Positions 45,905-56,132 of a DNA stretch of 64,000 nt are shown here, one piece after another (position 1 is the stretch's first letter; each line of letters starts with the position of its first letter). The DNA is from Rhodanobacteraceae bacterium (GTDB taxonomy: Bacteria; Pseudomonadota; Gammaproteobacteria; Xanthomonadales; Ahniellaceae): positions 62,001 through 126,000 of the forward strand of contig JADJFT010000003.1 in NCBI GenBank assembly GCA_016708465.1, in the 5' to 3' direction. The translations under genes and the position numbers were made by a program. The notes under the pieces were generated by a model. The model searched no databases. It had not been told where the DNA came from and was given only the letters and a program-made list of their open reading frames with translations.

Positions 45905-47203
45905 ATGGCCGAGCCTACGATGAACATTCCCGCCGACGGCGCCAAGATCACGATCAGCAATGGGGTGCTGACGGTGCCGCCGAACCCGATCATTCCGTTC
46001 ATCGAGGGTGACGGCACCGGTGCCGACATCTGGCGCGCTTCGGTACGCGTGTTCGATGCTGCGGTCGAGAAGGTTTACGGCGGTGCGCGCAAGATCCATT
46101 GGATGGAGGTCTACGCCGGTGAGAAGGCCAACAACCAGTTCGGTTCGTGGTTGCCGGAAGCGACTGTGCAGGCCTGCCGCGACTATTTGGTCTCGATCAA
46201 GGGCCCGCTGACGACGCCGATCGGTGGTGGCATTCGTTCACTGAACGTCGCCTTGCGGCAAATGCTTGATCTCTACGTGTGCCTGCGCCCGGTGCGCTGG
46301 TTCAAGGGCGTGCCGAGCCCGGTGAAAGATCCGTCGCAAGTCGACATGGTGATCTTCCGCGAGAACTGCGAAGACATTTACGCCGGCATCGAGTTCGAGC
46401 ATGGCTCGGAATCAAACAAGAAGTTCATGGCGATGTTCAAGGAAGCCTTTCCGAAGGAATTCGGCAAGATCCGTTTCCCGGACACCTCCGGCATCGGTAT
46501 CAAGGCGGTGTCGAAAGACGGCACCGAACGCCTGGTGCGCGCCGCCATCGAGTACGCGATCGAGTTCAAGCGCAAGTCGGTGACGATCGTGCACAAGGGC
46601 AACATCATGAAGTTCACCGAAGGCGCGTTCCGTAATTGGGGCTATGCCTTGGCCGAACGCGAATTCGGCGACAAGGTCTACACCTGGGACCAGTGGGAGC
46701 GCACCAAGGCGGCGAAGGGTGAGGCCGAAGCCAACGCCGAACAGAAGGCCGCAGTCGCCGCCGGCCGCATCGTGATCAAGGACGCGATCGCCGACATCAC
46801 CCTGCAGCAGGTGTTGACCCGCCCGAGCGAGTTCGACGTGATCGCCACCCTGAACCTCAACGGTGACTATCTGTCCGACGCGCTCGCCGCGCAGGTCGGC
46901 GGTATTGGCATCGCACCCGGCGGCAACATCAATTACGTCACCGGTCATGCCGTGTTCGAAGCGACCCACGGCACCGCGCCGAAGTACGCCAACCTTGACA
47001 AGGTCAATCCGGGTTCGGTGATCCTGTCCGGCGAAATGATGCTGCGCTACATGGGCTGGGTCGACGCCGCCGACGCCATCATCGCCGCGATGGACAAGGC
47101 CATCGGCCACAAGACCGTCACCTATGACTTCGCCCGCCTGATGGACGGCGCCAAGGAAGTGAAGTGCTCGGAATTCGCCGATGAGTTGATCAAAGCGATG
47201 TGA
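45905..47203 (+). CDS. icd: Isocitrate dehydrogenase (NADP+)
   Basis: 432 residues, the usual size for the homodimeric bacterial enzyme that makes 2-oxoglutarate, CO2 and NADPH. IPFIEGDGTGADIW starts the catalytic fold. The substrate loop GGGIRSLNVALRQMLDLYVC contains the serine that AceK phosphorylates in E. coli, followed by FRENCEDIYAGIEF and the coenzyme part EATHGTAPKYA. An NTH-like acidic insertion (GEAEANAEQKAAV) is within normal family variation. An AGGAG-like site (CCGGAGAACGACG) precedes the ATG. The gene ends at a strong terminator. Confidence 0.96.
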   Translation: MAEPTMNIPADGAKITISNGVLTVPPNPIIPFIEGDGTGADIWRASVRVFDAAVEKVYGGARKIHWMEVYAGEKANNQFGSWLPEATVQACRDYLVSIKGPLTTPIGGGIRSLNVALRQMLDLYVCLRPVRWFKGVPSPVKDPSQVDMVIFRENCEDIYAGIEFEHGSESNKKFMAMFKEAFPKEFGKIRFPDTSGIGIKAVSKDGTERLVRAAIEYAIEFKRKSVTIVHKGNIMKFTEGAFRNWGYALAEREFGDKVYTWDQWERTKAAKGEAEANAEQKAAVAAGRIVIKDAIADITLQQVLTRPSEFDVIATLNLNGDYLSDALAAQVGGIGIAPGGNINYVTGHAVFEATHGTAPKYANLDKVNPGSVILSGEMMLRYMGWVDAADAIIAAMDKAIGHKTVTYDFARLMDGAKEVKCSEFADELIKAM

Positions 47204-47221
47204 GTTCTTGATACTGATTGA

Positions 47222-47249
47222 AACAAGGCCCGCTCCGGCGGGCCTTGTT
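47222..47249. terminator. Bidirectional terminator between icd and lrp
   Basis: 12-base perfect stem AACAAGGCCCGC / GCGGGCCTTGTT with a TCCG loop. AAA precedes it and TTT-type tracts (GTTT) follow, so it can work for icd on the plus strand and for the convergent regulator on the minus strand. Confidence 0.85.
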
Positions 47250-47264
47250 GTTTCTGCGCTTGGC

Positions 47265-47684
47265 TCAGCCGCGATAGCTCTGCAGGTGGATGCTGGTCTC
47301 GGTGGCGCTGATGCCTTTGATGCGGCGGATGCGTTCGAGCGCCGCCGCCAGTTCCTGCAAGTTGCCGACGCGCAGGTCGGCGAGCAGATCCCAGCGGCCG
47401 TTGGTGTCGTGCAAGGCCGCAATGCCAGGCTCGCCGAGCAGGGCGCGGATGACGAGTTGCTGATTGCCTTCGACGGCAATGCCAGTCCAGGCGTGGATCT
47501 CGTCGGGTGTGGCCTCGGGGCGCAGCTTCACCGTGTAGCCAACGATCATGCCATCGCGTTCCAGTTTCGCGATGCGGTTAGTGACGGTGCCGCGCGACAC
47601 CTTCAACCGCGCCGCAAGTTCGGCAATCGATGCACGGGCGTTGTGGCGCAATTCGGCGATCAGTTGCTGGTCGAGCGCATCCAT
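47265..47684 (-). CDS. Lrp/AsnC family transcriptional regulator
   Basis: 139 residues. The N-terminal winged HTH (LDQQLIAELRHNARASIAEL then AARLKVSRGTVTNRIAKLER) is followed by the RAM ligand-binding domain. In that domain, GRWDLLADLRVGNLQELAAA occupies the place of the usual GxYDYxL motif. It is divergent from the ornithine cyclodeaminase-like gene, with a 144-base gap. Lrp-type regulators often control the adjacent amino-acid catabolic gene, so arginine, ornithine or proline metabolism is a reasonable guess for its effector. Confidence 0.92.
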   Translation of the reverse strand: MDALDQQLIAELRHNARASIAELAARLKVSRGTVTNRIAKLERDGMIVGYTVKLRPEATPDEIHAWTGIAVEGNQQLVIRALLGEPGIAALHDTNGRWDLLADLRVGNLQELAAALERIRRIKGISATETSIHLQSYRG

Positions 47685-47688
47685 TTGA

Positions 47689-47704
47689 TCAATTCGATAA
47701 TTGA
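47689..47704. promoter_or_regulatory. Possible Lrp-type operator
   Basis: Inverted repeat TCAATT-N4-AATTGA, 5 bases upstream of the lrp start and in the divergent promoter region. A/T-rich palindromes of this sort are typical Lrp/AsnC sites and would allow autoregulation plus control of the divergent enzyme gene. Confidence 0.45.
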
Positions 47705-47828
47705 GTCTGTCGAAATGCTATATCAACGCTGATTTGGTTGCATTATTGCCGTTTTGCGCTAACGGCGATCTCCGGACAATGGATGTCGGACGTGACCTGT
47801 CGTCGCGTGTCACCTGATGGAGCCCGCC

Positions 47829-48875
47829 ATGACCCTGTTGCTGACCACCCAAGATATTGCCCGGATCGTTGCCCGCATCGGTTTGCCGAAGATGCTGGCG
47901 CGCATGGTCGATTACATCGAAGACGATTTTCGGCGTTGGCCCGAGTTCGAGAAGAGCCCGCGCCATGCCGTGCACTCGGATGTCGGCGTGATCGAGTTGA
48001 TGCCGATTGCCGATGCGCGCGAGTACAGCTTCAAGTACGTCAATGGTCACCCGAAGAACACCAAGGAAGGCCTGCCGACGGTGATGGCGTTCGGTGTGCT
48101 CGCCGAAGTCGCCACCGGCACCCCGACCCTGTTGAGCGAACTGACCCTGACCACCGCCATGCGCACTGCTGCGACCTCGGTCATGGCGGCCAAGCGCCTA
48201 GCGCGCAGCGACGCGCGCACGATGGCCTTGATCGGTAACGGCGCGCAGAGCGAATTCCAGGCGCTGGCCTTTCATCACCTGCTCGGCATCGATGAACTGC
48301 GCCTGTTCGATGTCGATGCCGCTGCAACCCAGAAACTGGTCGCGCATCTGGCGCATATGCCGGGGCTACGTGTCGTCGTATGCAACAGCACGGCGGAAGC
48401 GGTACGCGGCGCCGATATCGTCACCACGGTCACTGCCGACAAAACCAATGCAACCATTCTGACGCCGGAAATGATCGTGCCGGGGATGCACATCAACGGC
48501 GTCGGCGGCGATTGTCCGGGCAAGACCGAACTGCATGCCGAGGTGCTGGCGCGGGCATCGGTGTTCGTCGAATACGAACCGCAAACGCGCATCGAGGGTG
48601 ATTTGCAGCAGATGCCGGCCGACTTCTGCGTCACCGAGTTCTGGCGCGTACTTCGCGGTGACGCCGCGGGCCGCGCGACGGAGCGCGAGGTCACGGTGTT
48701 CGACTCGGTCGGTTTCGCCTTGGAAGACTATTCAGCGCTGCGCTTGCTGCGCGATCTCGCCCGCGAACTCAGTCTCGGCGTCCCGGTCGGCCTGATCCCG
48801 GATCTTGCGGATCCAAAGGATCTCTACGGCCATTTGATGATGGATACGGCCGCCGGTTTGGCACGCGCGGCTTGA
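47829..48875 (+). CDS. Ornithine cyclodeaminase / mu-crystallin family protein
   Basis: 348 residues. The family signature regions are YSFKYVNGHPKNTKEGLPTV (substrate part with the Lys), the NAD Rossmann loop ALIGNGAQSEFQALAFHHLL and MHINGVGGDCPGKTEL with the catalytic Asp. These are characteristic of the ornithine cyclodeaminase type that converts ornithine to proline with loss of ammonia. The ATG at 47829 has GGAG 7 bases upstream. It is probably controlled by the divergent Lrp-type regulator. Alanine dehydrogenase or a related activity cannot be excluded from sequence alone. Confidence 0.9.
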   Translation: MTLLLTTQDIARIVARIGLPKMLARMVDYIEDDFRRWPEFEKSPRHAVHSDVGVIELMPIADAREYSFKYVNGHPKNTKEGLPTVMAFGVLAEVATGTPTLLSELTLTTAMRTAATSVMAAKRLARSDARTMALIGNGAQSEFQALAFHHLLGIDELRLFDVDAAATQKLVAHLAHMPGLRVVVCNSTAEAVRGADIVTTVTADKTNATILTPEMIVPGMHINGVGGDCPGKTELHAEVLARASVFVEYEPQTRIEGDLQQMPADFCVTEFWRVLRGDAAGRATEREVTVFDSVGFALEDYSALRLLRDLARELSLGVPVGLIPDLADPKDLYGHLMMDTAAGLARAA

Positions 48876-48886
48876 ATAGATACGGG

Positions 48887-48916
48887 GCGCCGGCAACACG
48901 ATGGGTTGCCGAGCGC
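48887..48916 (+). terminator. Hairpin after the ornithine cyclodeaminase-like gene
   Basis: Stem GCGCCGGCAAC / GTTGCCG-A-GCGC with one bulged base and a 7-base loop, 11 bases after the stop. No T run follows. Confidence 0.5.
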
Positions 48917-49021
48917 TCACGGTTTGCCACGATTGCCTGAGCAATGCGCGGTTTACATGACTGACGGCGCATGGCGGCATCCACGGATCGGAATAAATTG
49001 CGCGGCCCGATGGAGAACGCC

Positions 49022-51259
49022 ATGCGCGCACCCCTGCTGTTCGCGGTGCTGACTGCGGCCAGTGCCGCTGCCCACGCCGACATCACGGTCGATGGACGTG
49101 CCGACGAAGCCGAATGGGCCAACGCCCAGCGCTTCGGCGACTTCGTGCAGATTCAGCCGCTCAGCGAGACGCCGGTACCCGAGCAGTTCGCCACTGAGGC
49201 CATGCTGTTATCGACGCCTGCTGGTATCGCCGTGTACATCAAGGCCAAGCAGCCGCCAGATGTGCCGCGCACCAAGACGCGTGTCGCGCGCGATGCCGAG
49301 GGTCAAATCGATCGCATGAACTTCATGGTCGATTTCGATGGTGAAGGTCGTAGCGGTTTTGATTTCACGGTGACGATGGCGGGCGATATTTAGGACGCGG
49401 TCATCAGCAACGAGAATCAGTTCAACACCGACTGGGATGGCGACTGGCAACACGCGGTTTACGAAGATGACGTCGGCTACTCAATCGAGTGGTTGATTCC
49501 TTGGTCGATTGCGCCGATGAAGAACTCGGGCACACAGACGCGCACGATCGGTGTGTTTTTTTCGCGCGTGATTGCTGTCACCGGCGAGCGCTGGGCCTAT
49601 CCGAATGCGGTCTGGACGCGGCCGCGCTATCTCAATGACTTTCATCGCATAGACATTCCACAGTTCAGCAGTTCGTTGTTCTCGTTCACGCCGTATCTTG
49701 TCGCCAGCCGCGACATCGCGAACGACGGCAGCGAATACAAAGCAGGAATGGACTTGTTTTGGAAGCCGAGTGGAGACCACCAGTTCGCGGCCACGATCAA
49801 TCCGGATTTCGGTCAGGTCGAATCCGATCAACTGGTGGTGAACTTCGACGCAATCGAAACGTTCTACACCGACAAGCGACCATTCTTCACCGAGAACCAG
49901 GCCTATTTCGAGGTCAATAATCCGGGTGGGCAGTTGTTCTACACGCGCCGTGTCGGTGGCCCCTCGGATGATGGCGCCGGCGCCGCCAACATCGATGCTG
50001 CAGTCAAGGCCAATGGCAGCTTCGGTGATCTTGGCTACGGCGTCTTCGCTGCTAGCGAAGACGGTGAAGCCGGCCGTGATTTTCTGATGGCGCGTGCTAC
50101 CCACGTCAGCGACGATCTGACGCTTGGCTTCACGCAAACCCATGTCGATCGCCCGTTCTTTGATCGCATCGCCGATGTGGGTTCGATCGATGCGCGCTGG
50201 CGACCGAATGCGCAGTGGAGCGTGCAAGCGGCGTTGATGCATTCCGATACTGAGACAGCAGGCGTGAGCAAGCGCGACTTCGGCGGCGGTGTCATCGCCG
50301 ACTGGGACATGCCGGGCCCGTGGCGCCAGCAGTATTTTCTGATTCATGTCCGGAACGACATGGAGCTGAACGATCTCGGATTTCAGGACCGCAACAATTT
50401 TCTGCGCGCTGAATGGGAGAGCGGCTATCGCCAGGACAATCTGCCAGCGGAGTCGATGTTCGCCAGCCACCAGTACGAATTCGAGGTGCAACGGCAGACC
50501 GACGATCATGGACTGACCTTGCGCGAATCCTATGCGGCGATGCGTCAGTCGGAAGTACGTGACGGCGGCAACATGTTCTTGCTGGCGCGCTATCTGCGCC
50601 CGGCGTGGGATGACCCTGATCTCCACGCGGCCATGGCGCAATCCGGCGCCAGAGCGGCCCAGCCTTCTTTGTCGAACGTTCCGTGCCGCGTCAAGGCACC
50701 GGTTGGTTCGGCTGGTATGCGAATATCGAAATCGCGCCAAATTTGCATGACGGCTATTACCTGTATGGCGGCGTGCAACCCCAGGTTCCATATCGGCGAC
50801 CGCTTCGATATCGACGTTGGTCTTTTCGGCATGCATCAGCAGGATTGGGTGGTGTGGCAAGGCGGAAGCAACTTCGGCAGATTCAAGGCCGAGCGCGCGG
50901 AACTATCGTCGAATCTGAACTGGTTCATCGATGACACGCAAGAGTTGCGCATCAAGCTGCAGGCGATCGCGATCGATGCCGAGGCGATCGCCATGCGCAC
51001 GCCCGACAGCAACGGAAGCCTCGTCGCCACGGCTTCGTCGCTGTCCGATTTCAGTGTGCGAAATCTCGGCTTCCAGATCCGATATCGCTACAAACTCGGG
51101 CCGCTCAGCGACGTGTTTGCGGTCTACAGCCGCGGCGGCTTCGAGCGCGAAAACCTGCAGAGCGGCGACAGCGTCGGCGTCATCCTCGGCGACACCTTTG
51201 CACTCGATCAGGACGACCAGTTCTTGGTCAAACTCGCATATCGATTCGCGCCTAGCTGA
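49022..51259 (+). CDS. DUF5916 protein with CBM9-like N-terminal domain (one internal TAG and two frame changes)
   Basis: Signal peptide (APLLFAVLTAASAAAHA), then a CBM9-like fold (ITVDGRADEAEWANAQRFGD), then the DUF5916 region with PDFGQVESDQLVVNFDAIET and FYTDKRPFFTENQAYFEV, and a C-terminal series of amphipathic beta strands ending in VKLAYRFAPS. This layout suggests an outer-membrane barrel with a periplasmic sugar-binding-like domain. A TAG at 49391-49393 interrupts GDI-DAVISNENQFNTDWDG where Gln is likely. The segment about 50670-50775 is read in another frame (TGWFGWYANIEIAPNLHDGY). GGAG precedes the ATG. Function unknown; glycan-related uptake is a guess. Confidence 0.8.
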
Positions 51260-51449
51260 CGGGCCTCGTATAATCAATGACTTGGGTGTCCTTGACACCC
51301 TGCCTATACTACCAGTCCTTCTGCCGGAAGCGCCGTTGGCGCGACCCAAATCACCCGCCGACACCCCCCGTCGCAAGCCATCGCGACGCGCTCGGTGTCC
51401 GTTTCCGGCGCCGAATTCCGTTATCGCAATACAGCCTTTGGAGTGCCGG
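51260..51449 (+). promoter_or_regulatory. rpoD upstream region with hairpin
   Basis: 190 bases between the DUF5916 stop and rpoD. It contains a TATAAT at 51269-51274 without a convincing -35 box, and a perfect 7-base hairpin GGGTGTC / GACACCC with loop CTT at 51284-51300. The hairpin may terminate the preceding gene or lie in a long rpoD leader of about 150 bases. Nothing else is recognised. Confidence 0.4.
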
Positions 51450-53324
<1,875 letters not shown>

Positions 53325-53371
53325 TCGCGGCCTTTGTGCATCTGTGGCGGTGACACCGGCATAATCGGCGC

Positions 53372-54244
53372 ATGATCCTGTTCCTCTCCGCACTGGTCCG
53401 CCTGTTGCGCCCACACCAGTGGGCCAAGAACCTGCTGGTCTTCGTAGCGGTGCTGACGGCGCATCGTTATGGCGACGCCGGTGCATGGATCGCAGCGGCA
53501 TGGATGTTCGCGGCGTTCTGTCTCGCCGCATCGGCGATCTATGTCATCAATGATGCCGCCGATGTCGTCGCCGACCGCGCGCATCCGGACAAGTCGAAGC
53601 GACCGTTTGCCAGCGGGGCGTTGTCGCCGAAGCTGGCGTGGTCGATCGCGCCGCTGTTGCTTTCCGGTGCTGCGTGGGTTGGGTCAATGTTGCCGGTGGC
53701 GGCGTTGTCGATCCTCGGTGTCTACGTCGCGCTGTCGCTGGTTTATACCTTCGCGATCAAGCGCCTGCTGTGGCTGGACGTGCTGGTGCTGGCCGCGCTG
53801 TACGTACTGCGCGTAGCCGCCGGCGCGATTGCGATCGCGGTGGCTTTGAGTCCATGGCTGTTCGCTTTCGCGCTGTTCCTGTTCGTCAGTCTGGCGACCT
53901 TGAAGCGCTATGGTGAATTGGCGATGCATGCCGGCCGCGTGCTTGACGGCCGCGCCTATCAGGCCGCCGACGCGCCGATCGTGCTCGCGGTCGGTGCAGC
54001 GTCGGCGCTGACGGCGGTGCTGGTATTTGCACTCTACGTCCAGAGCGAAGATGTGCGCCGCCTGTACACGCATCCCGAACTGCTGTGGCTGGTTGCGCCG
54101 GTGCTGTTGTACTGGCTGGCGCGGCTGTGGACGCTGGCGGGCCGCGGCCTCGTGCGCGCTGATCCGATCCTGTTTGCGTTGCGCGATGGCGGCAGCTATC
54201 TCAGCGGATTGGCTTTGCTCGGGGTGTTTTGGTGCGCATTGTGA
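53372..54244 (+). CDS. UbiA family prenyltransferase (decaprenyl-phosphate phosphoribosyltransferase-like)
   Basis: 290 residues with about eight membrane spans. The first Asp-rich motif is NDAADVVADRAHPDKSKRP (NDxxDxxxD), and the order LLRPHQWAKNLLVFVAVLTA at the start is closest to the subgroup that makes decaprenylphosphoryl-5-phosphoribose rather than to UbiA or COX10. The second motif region is near TLKRYGELAMHAGRVLDGRA. It overlaps the GT-C-like gene, suggesting that the lipid-linked sugar made here is used by that neighbour. The epimerase pair that makes the arabinose donor is not in this window. Confidence 0.85.
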   Translation: MILFLSALVRLLRPHQWAKNLLVFVAVLTAHRYGDAGAWIAAAWMFAAFCLAASAIYVINDAADVVADRAHPDKSKRPFASGALSPKLAWSIAPLLLSGAAWVGSMLPVAALSILGVYVALSLVYTFAIKRLLWLDVLVLAALYVLRVAAGAIAIAVALSPWLFAFALFLFVSLATLKRYGELAMHAGRVLDGRAYQAADAPIVLAVGAASALTAVLVFALYVQSEDVRRLYTHPELLWLVAPVLLYWLARLWTLAGRGLVRADPILFALRDGGSYLSGLALLGVFWCAL

Positions 54245-55794
54245 GTACTGCGCGCGGGTTGCTGTCGCTCTACATCACCACCGCCGTGTTGATCGCGTGG
54301 TCGGCCTTGAATGGTCAGTTCCTGAGCGACGATCTTGCAGTCATGCACTGGCTGCTCGGCTGGGATGCGAACGGTGCATTCTGGCCGTCGATCTTGGCGA
54401 AGTTTTACGCCGGTCTGGATGTGCCGAGCCACTACTACCGGCCGCTGGCCTTGATCACCTATGCGCTGGACCAGCGTCTGTTCGGCTGGTCGCCGCTAGC
54501 GTGGCATTTGACCGGCTATGCCTTCCATATCATCAACGCCGTGCTGGTTGCCGCAGTGATGCGTGCGCTCGGCGCCGATGCCCTGCGGGCGACGACGGCG
54601 GCCGGCTTATTTCTGTGTTTTCCACTGGCACCCGAGGTCAGTATCTGGTTTTCCGGGCGCTACGATCTGCTCGCCGTCACCGGCATGCTGATCGCGGTGT
54701 ACGCACATTTGCGCGCACACGGGTTCGATCGCTGGCGTCTACTCAGTCTATGTGGATTCGCGCTCGGGCTGGCCGCCAAGGAAGCAGCAATGCCGACACC
54801 AGGCCTGCTGGTGCTCGCGAGTCTGCTGCGCGCACCATCGGGCGAGGGATTGATCGAGCGCGGCCAGCGCACGCTGCGTGAATGCTTTCCGGCAGTGCTG
54901 ATGTTCTTCGCGTATCTCGGTCTGCGCCACGCGTTGTTCGGCAGCGCGTTGCAGGTGTATCCGGATGCCGACCCGACGACCGCGCTTGGCTTCGGCGAAA
55001 TTTTCCAGCGTCTGCTGACCTTGGCTTCAATTCCACGGCTCGTCTACGCCGATGCGCCGATGAAAGGACTGGTCGCGCTCGCCGCGGTCGTCATCGCACT
55101 CATGGCGGCAGCCGTGGTCGCGCGGCGCGAACGCCTGCTGGTGTCGACTTGGTTGTTGCCGGTCGCATGGACCTTGTTGTCGCTACTGTCGCTGCTGCCG
55201 CACCTCAGCGTAGTCTATGCACATGGCGAAGGCAGCCGCTTCTATTACGACACCGCACCGTGGCTGGCCTTGGCAATGGCACCAGCGATCGGCTTGCTGC
55301 GTATGCGTATGCAGGTGATCGCCTCGTGCTTGCTGGTCGCCGCATTCAGCTACGCGCAGACGCATACGCTGGCGCAATGGGCGCGTGCCGGTGCCGCGAT
55401 GCCAGCGCTGATGACGCAACTCGCGGAGGCCACCACCACGCTCGACGACGACGCGTTCGCGCTCGCCATCGTGCCTGATCACATCGGCCCAGTGCCGTTC
55501 GTGCGCAACGCTCAGGGTGGTGTAGCAATGCCGCCGCAGCAAGAGACAAATTTATTGCCGAAACTGGTGCCGGTGCTGCCCGAAGATGTCTCGACCTGGC
55601 CGCAACGCATTGCGAACGGCGATGTCGCCGCAATCAAGCAACGCGCCGTCGCCCCACGCCTCGATGCCCTGTTCTGTTTCGATGCACGCAGCAATACCCT
55701 GATCCGCGCGACGCAACTGCCGAACTGGCGCGAGGCCGAAGCCTTCACCGCCGCCGCGAACCATTTCGCGGCAACTGCCTGCGACCTGCCTTGA
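54232..55794 (+). CDS. GT-C-like multi-pass membrane protein (putative glycosyltransferase)
   Basis: About 520 residues with roughly ten to twelve hydrophobic spans in the first 400. An N-terminal periplasmic loop carries acidic residues (QFLSDDLAVMHWLLGW) and HYYRPLALITYALDQRLFGW, which resembles GT-C enzymes using polyprenyl-phosphate sugars. The C-terminal 100 residues are soluble (VPDHIGPVPFVRNAQGGVAM). It may start at GTG 54232 or GTG 54241; both overlap the UbiA-type gene, and I take 54232. The coupling suggests use of the lipid-linked sugar made by the neighbour. Acceptor unknown. Confidence 0.75.
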   Translation: MRIVSTARGLLSLYITTAVLIAWSALNGQFLSDDLAVMHWLLGWDANGAFWPSILAKFYAGLDVPSHYYRPLALITYALDQRLFGWSPLAWHLTGYAFHIINAVLVAAVMRALGADALRATTAAGLFLCFPLAPEVSIWFSGRYDLLAVTGMLIAVYAHLRAHGFDRWRLLSLCGFALGLAAKEAAMPTPGLLVLASLLRAPSGEGLIERGQRTLRECFPAVLMFFAYLGLRHALFGSALQVYPDADPTTALGFGEIFQRLLTLASIPRLVYADAPMKGLVALAAVVIALMAAAVVARRERLLVSTWLLPVAWTLLSLLSLLPHLSVVYAHGEGSRFYYDTAPWLALAMAPAIGLLRMRMQVIASCLLVAAFSYAQTHTLAQWARAGAAMPALMTQLAEATTTLDDDAFALAIVPDHIGPVPFVRNAQGGVAMPPQQETNLLPKLVPVLPEDVSTWPQRIANGDVAAIKQRAVAPRLDALFCFDARSNTLIRATQLPNWREAEAFTAAANHFAATACDLP

Positions 55795-55839
55795 CGCTGG
55801 CACCGTCGCGCCCACGTCGCTATCTTCGCCAACCCATGC

Positions 55840-55915
<76 letters not shown>

Positions 55916-55938
55916 AACCACCGCCGTCAAAGAACCTT

Positions 55939-55994
55939 TGTGGCGGAAAGCATAAGGTGATCCGAAAGATCAGAATATGCTTTCGTGGAAAGCA
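55939..55994 (+). repeat. Repeat copy A with hairpins (left end of tRNA-proximal accessory stretch)
   Basis: The 24 bases 55939-55962 (TGTGGCGGAAAGCATAAGGT...) recur inverted at 57216-57239 with 22 of 24 identities. A shorter related unit (GGAAAGCACATTTTGATC) follows 42 bases after the first unit, at 55987-56004. The segment folds: GAAAGCATA and TGATC pair with GATCA and TATGCTTTC (55946-55984), and TGCTTTC-GTG-GAAAGCA (55978-55994) is a second perfect hairpin. On the plus strand the units translate as CGGKHKVIRK and FRGKHILIS, so the repeat may come from a coding element. Confidence 0.5.
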
Positions 55995-56132
55995 CATTTT
56001 GATCAGCGGTCCGCACGCGCACCTGCGGCCCAACATCTATGCCAACGTGAATGCAGGAGCCGTGGTTCGACGTAGACGCCGATCCAAACGAACCAGGTGT
56101 CGGATTCGGAACGGGACCGAAGCAGTCAATGG

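Noticed and set aside
49481..50860. A 459-codon minus-strand frame
   Set aside because: Opposite to the DUF5916 gene; composition is typical of a complement-frame shadow.
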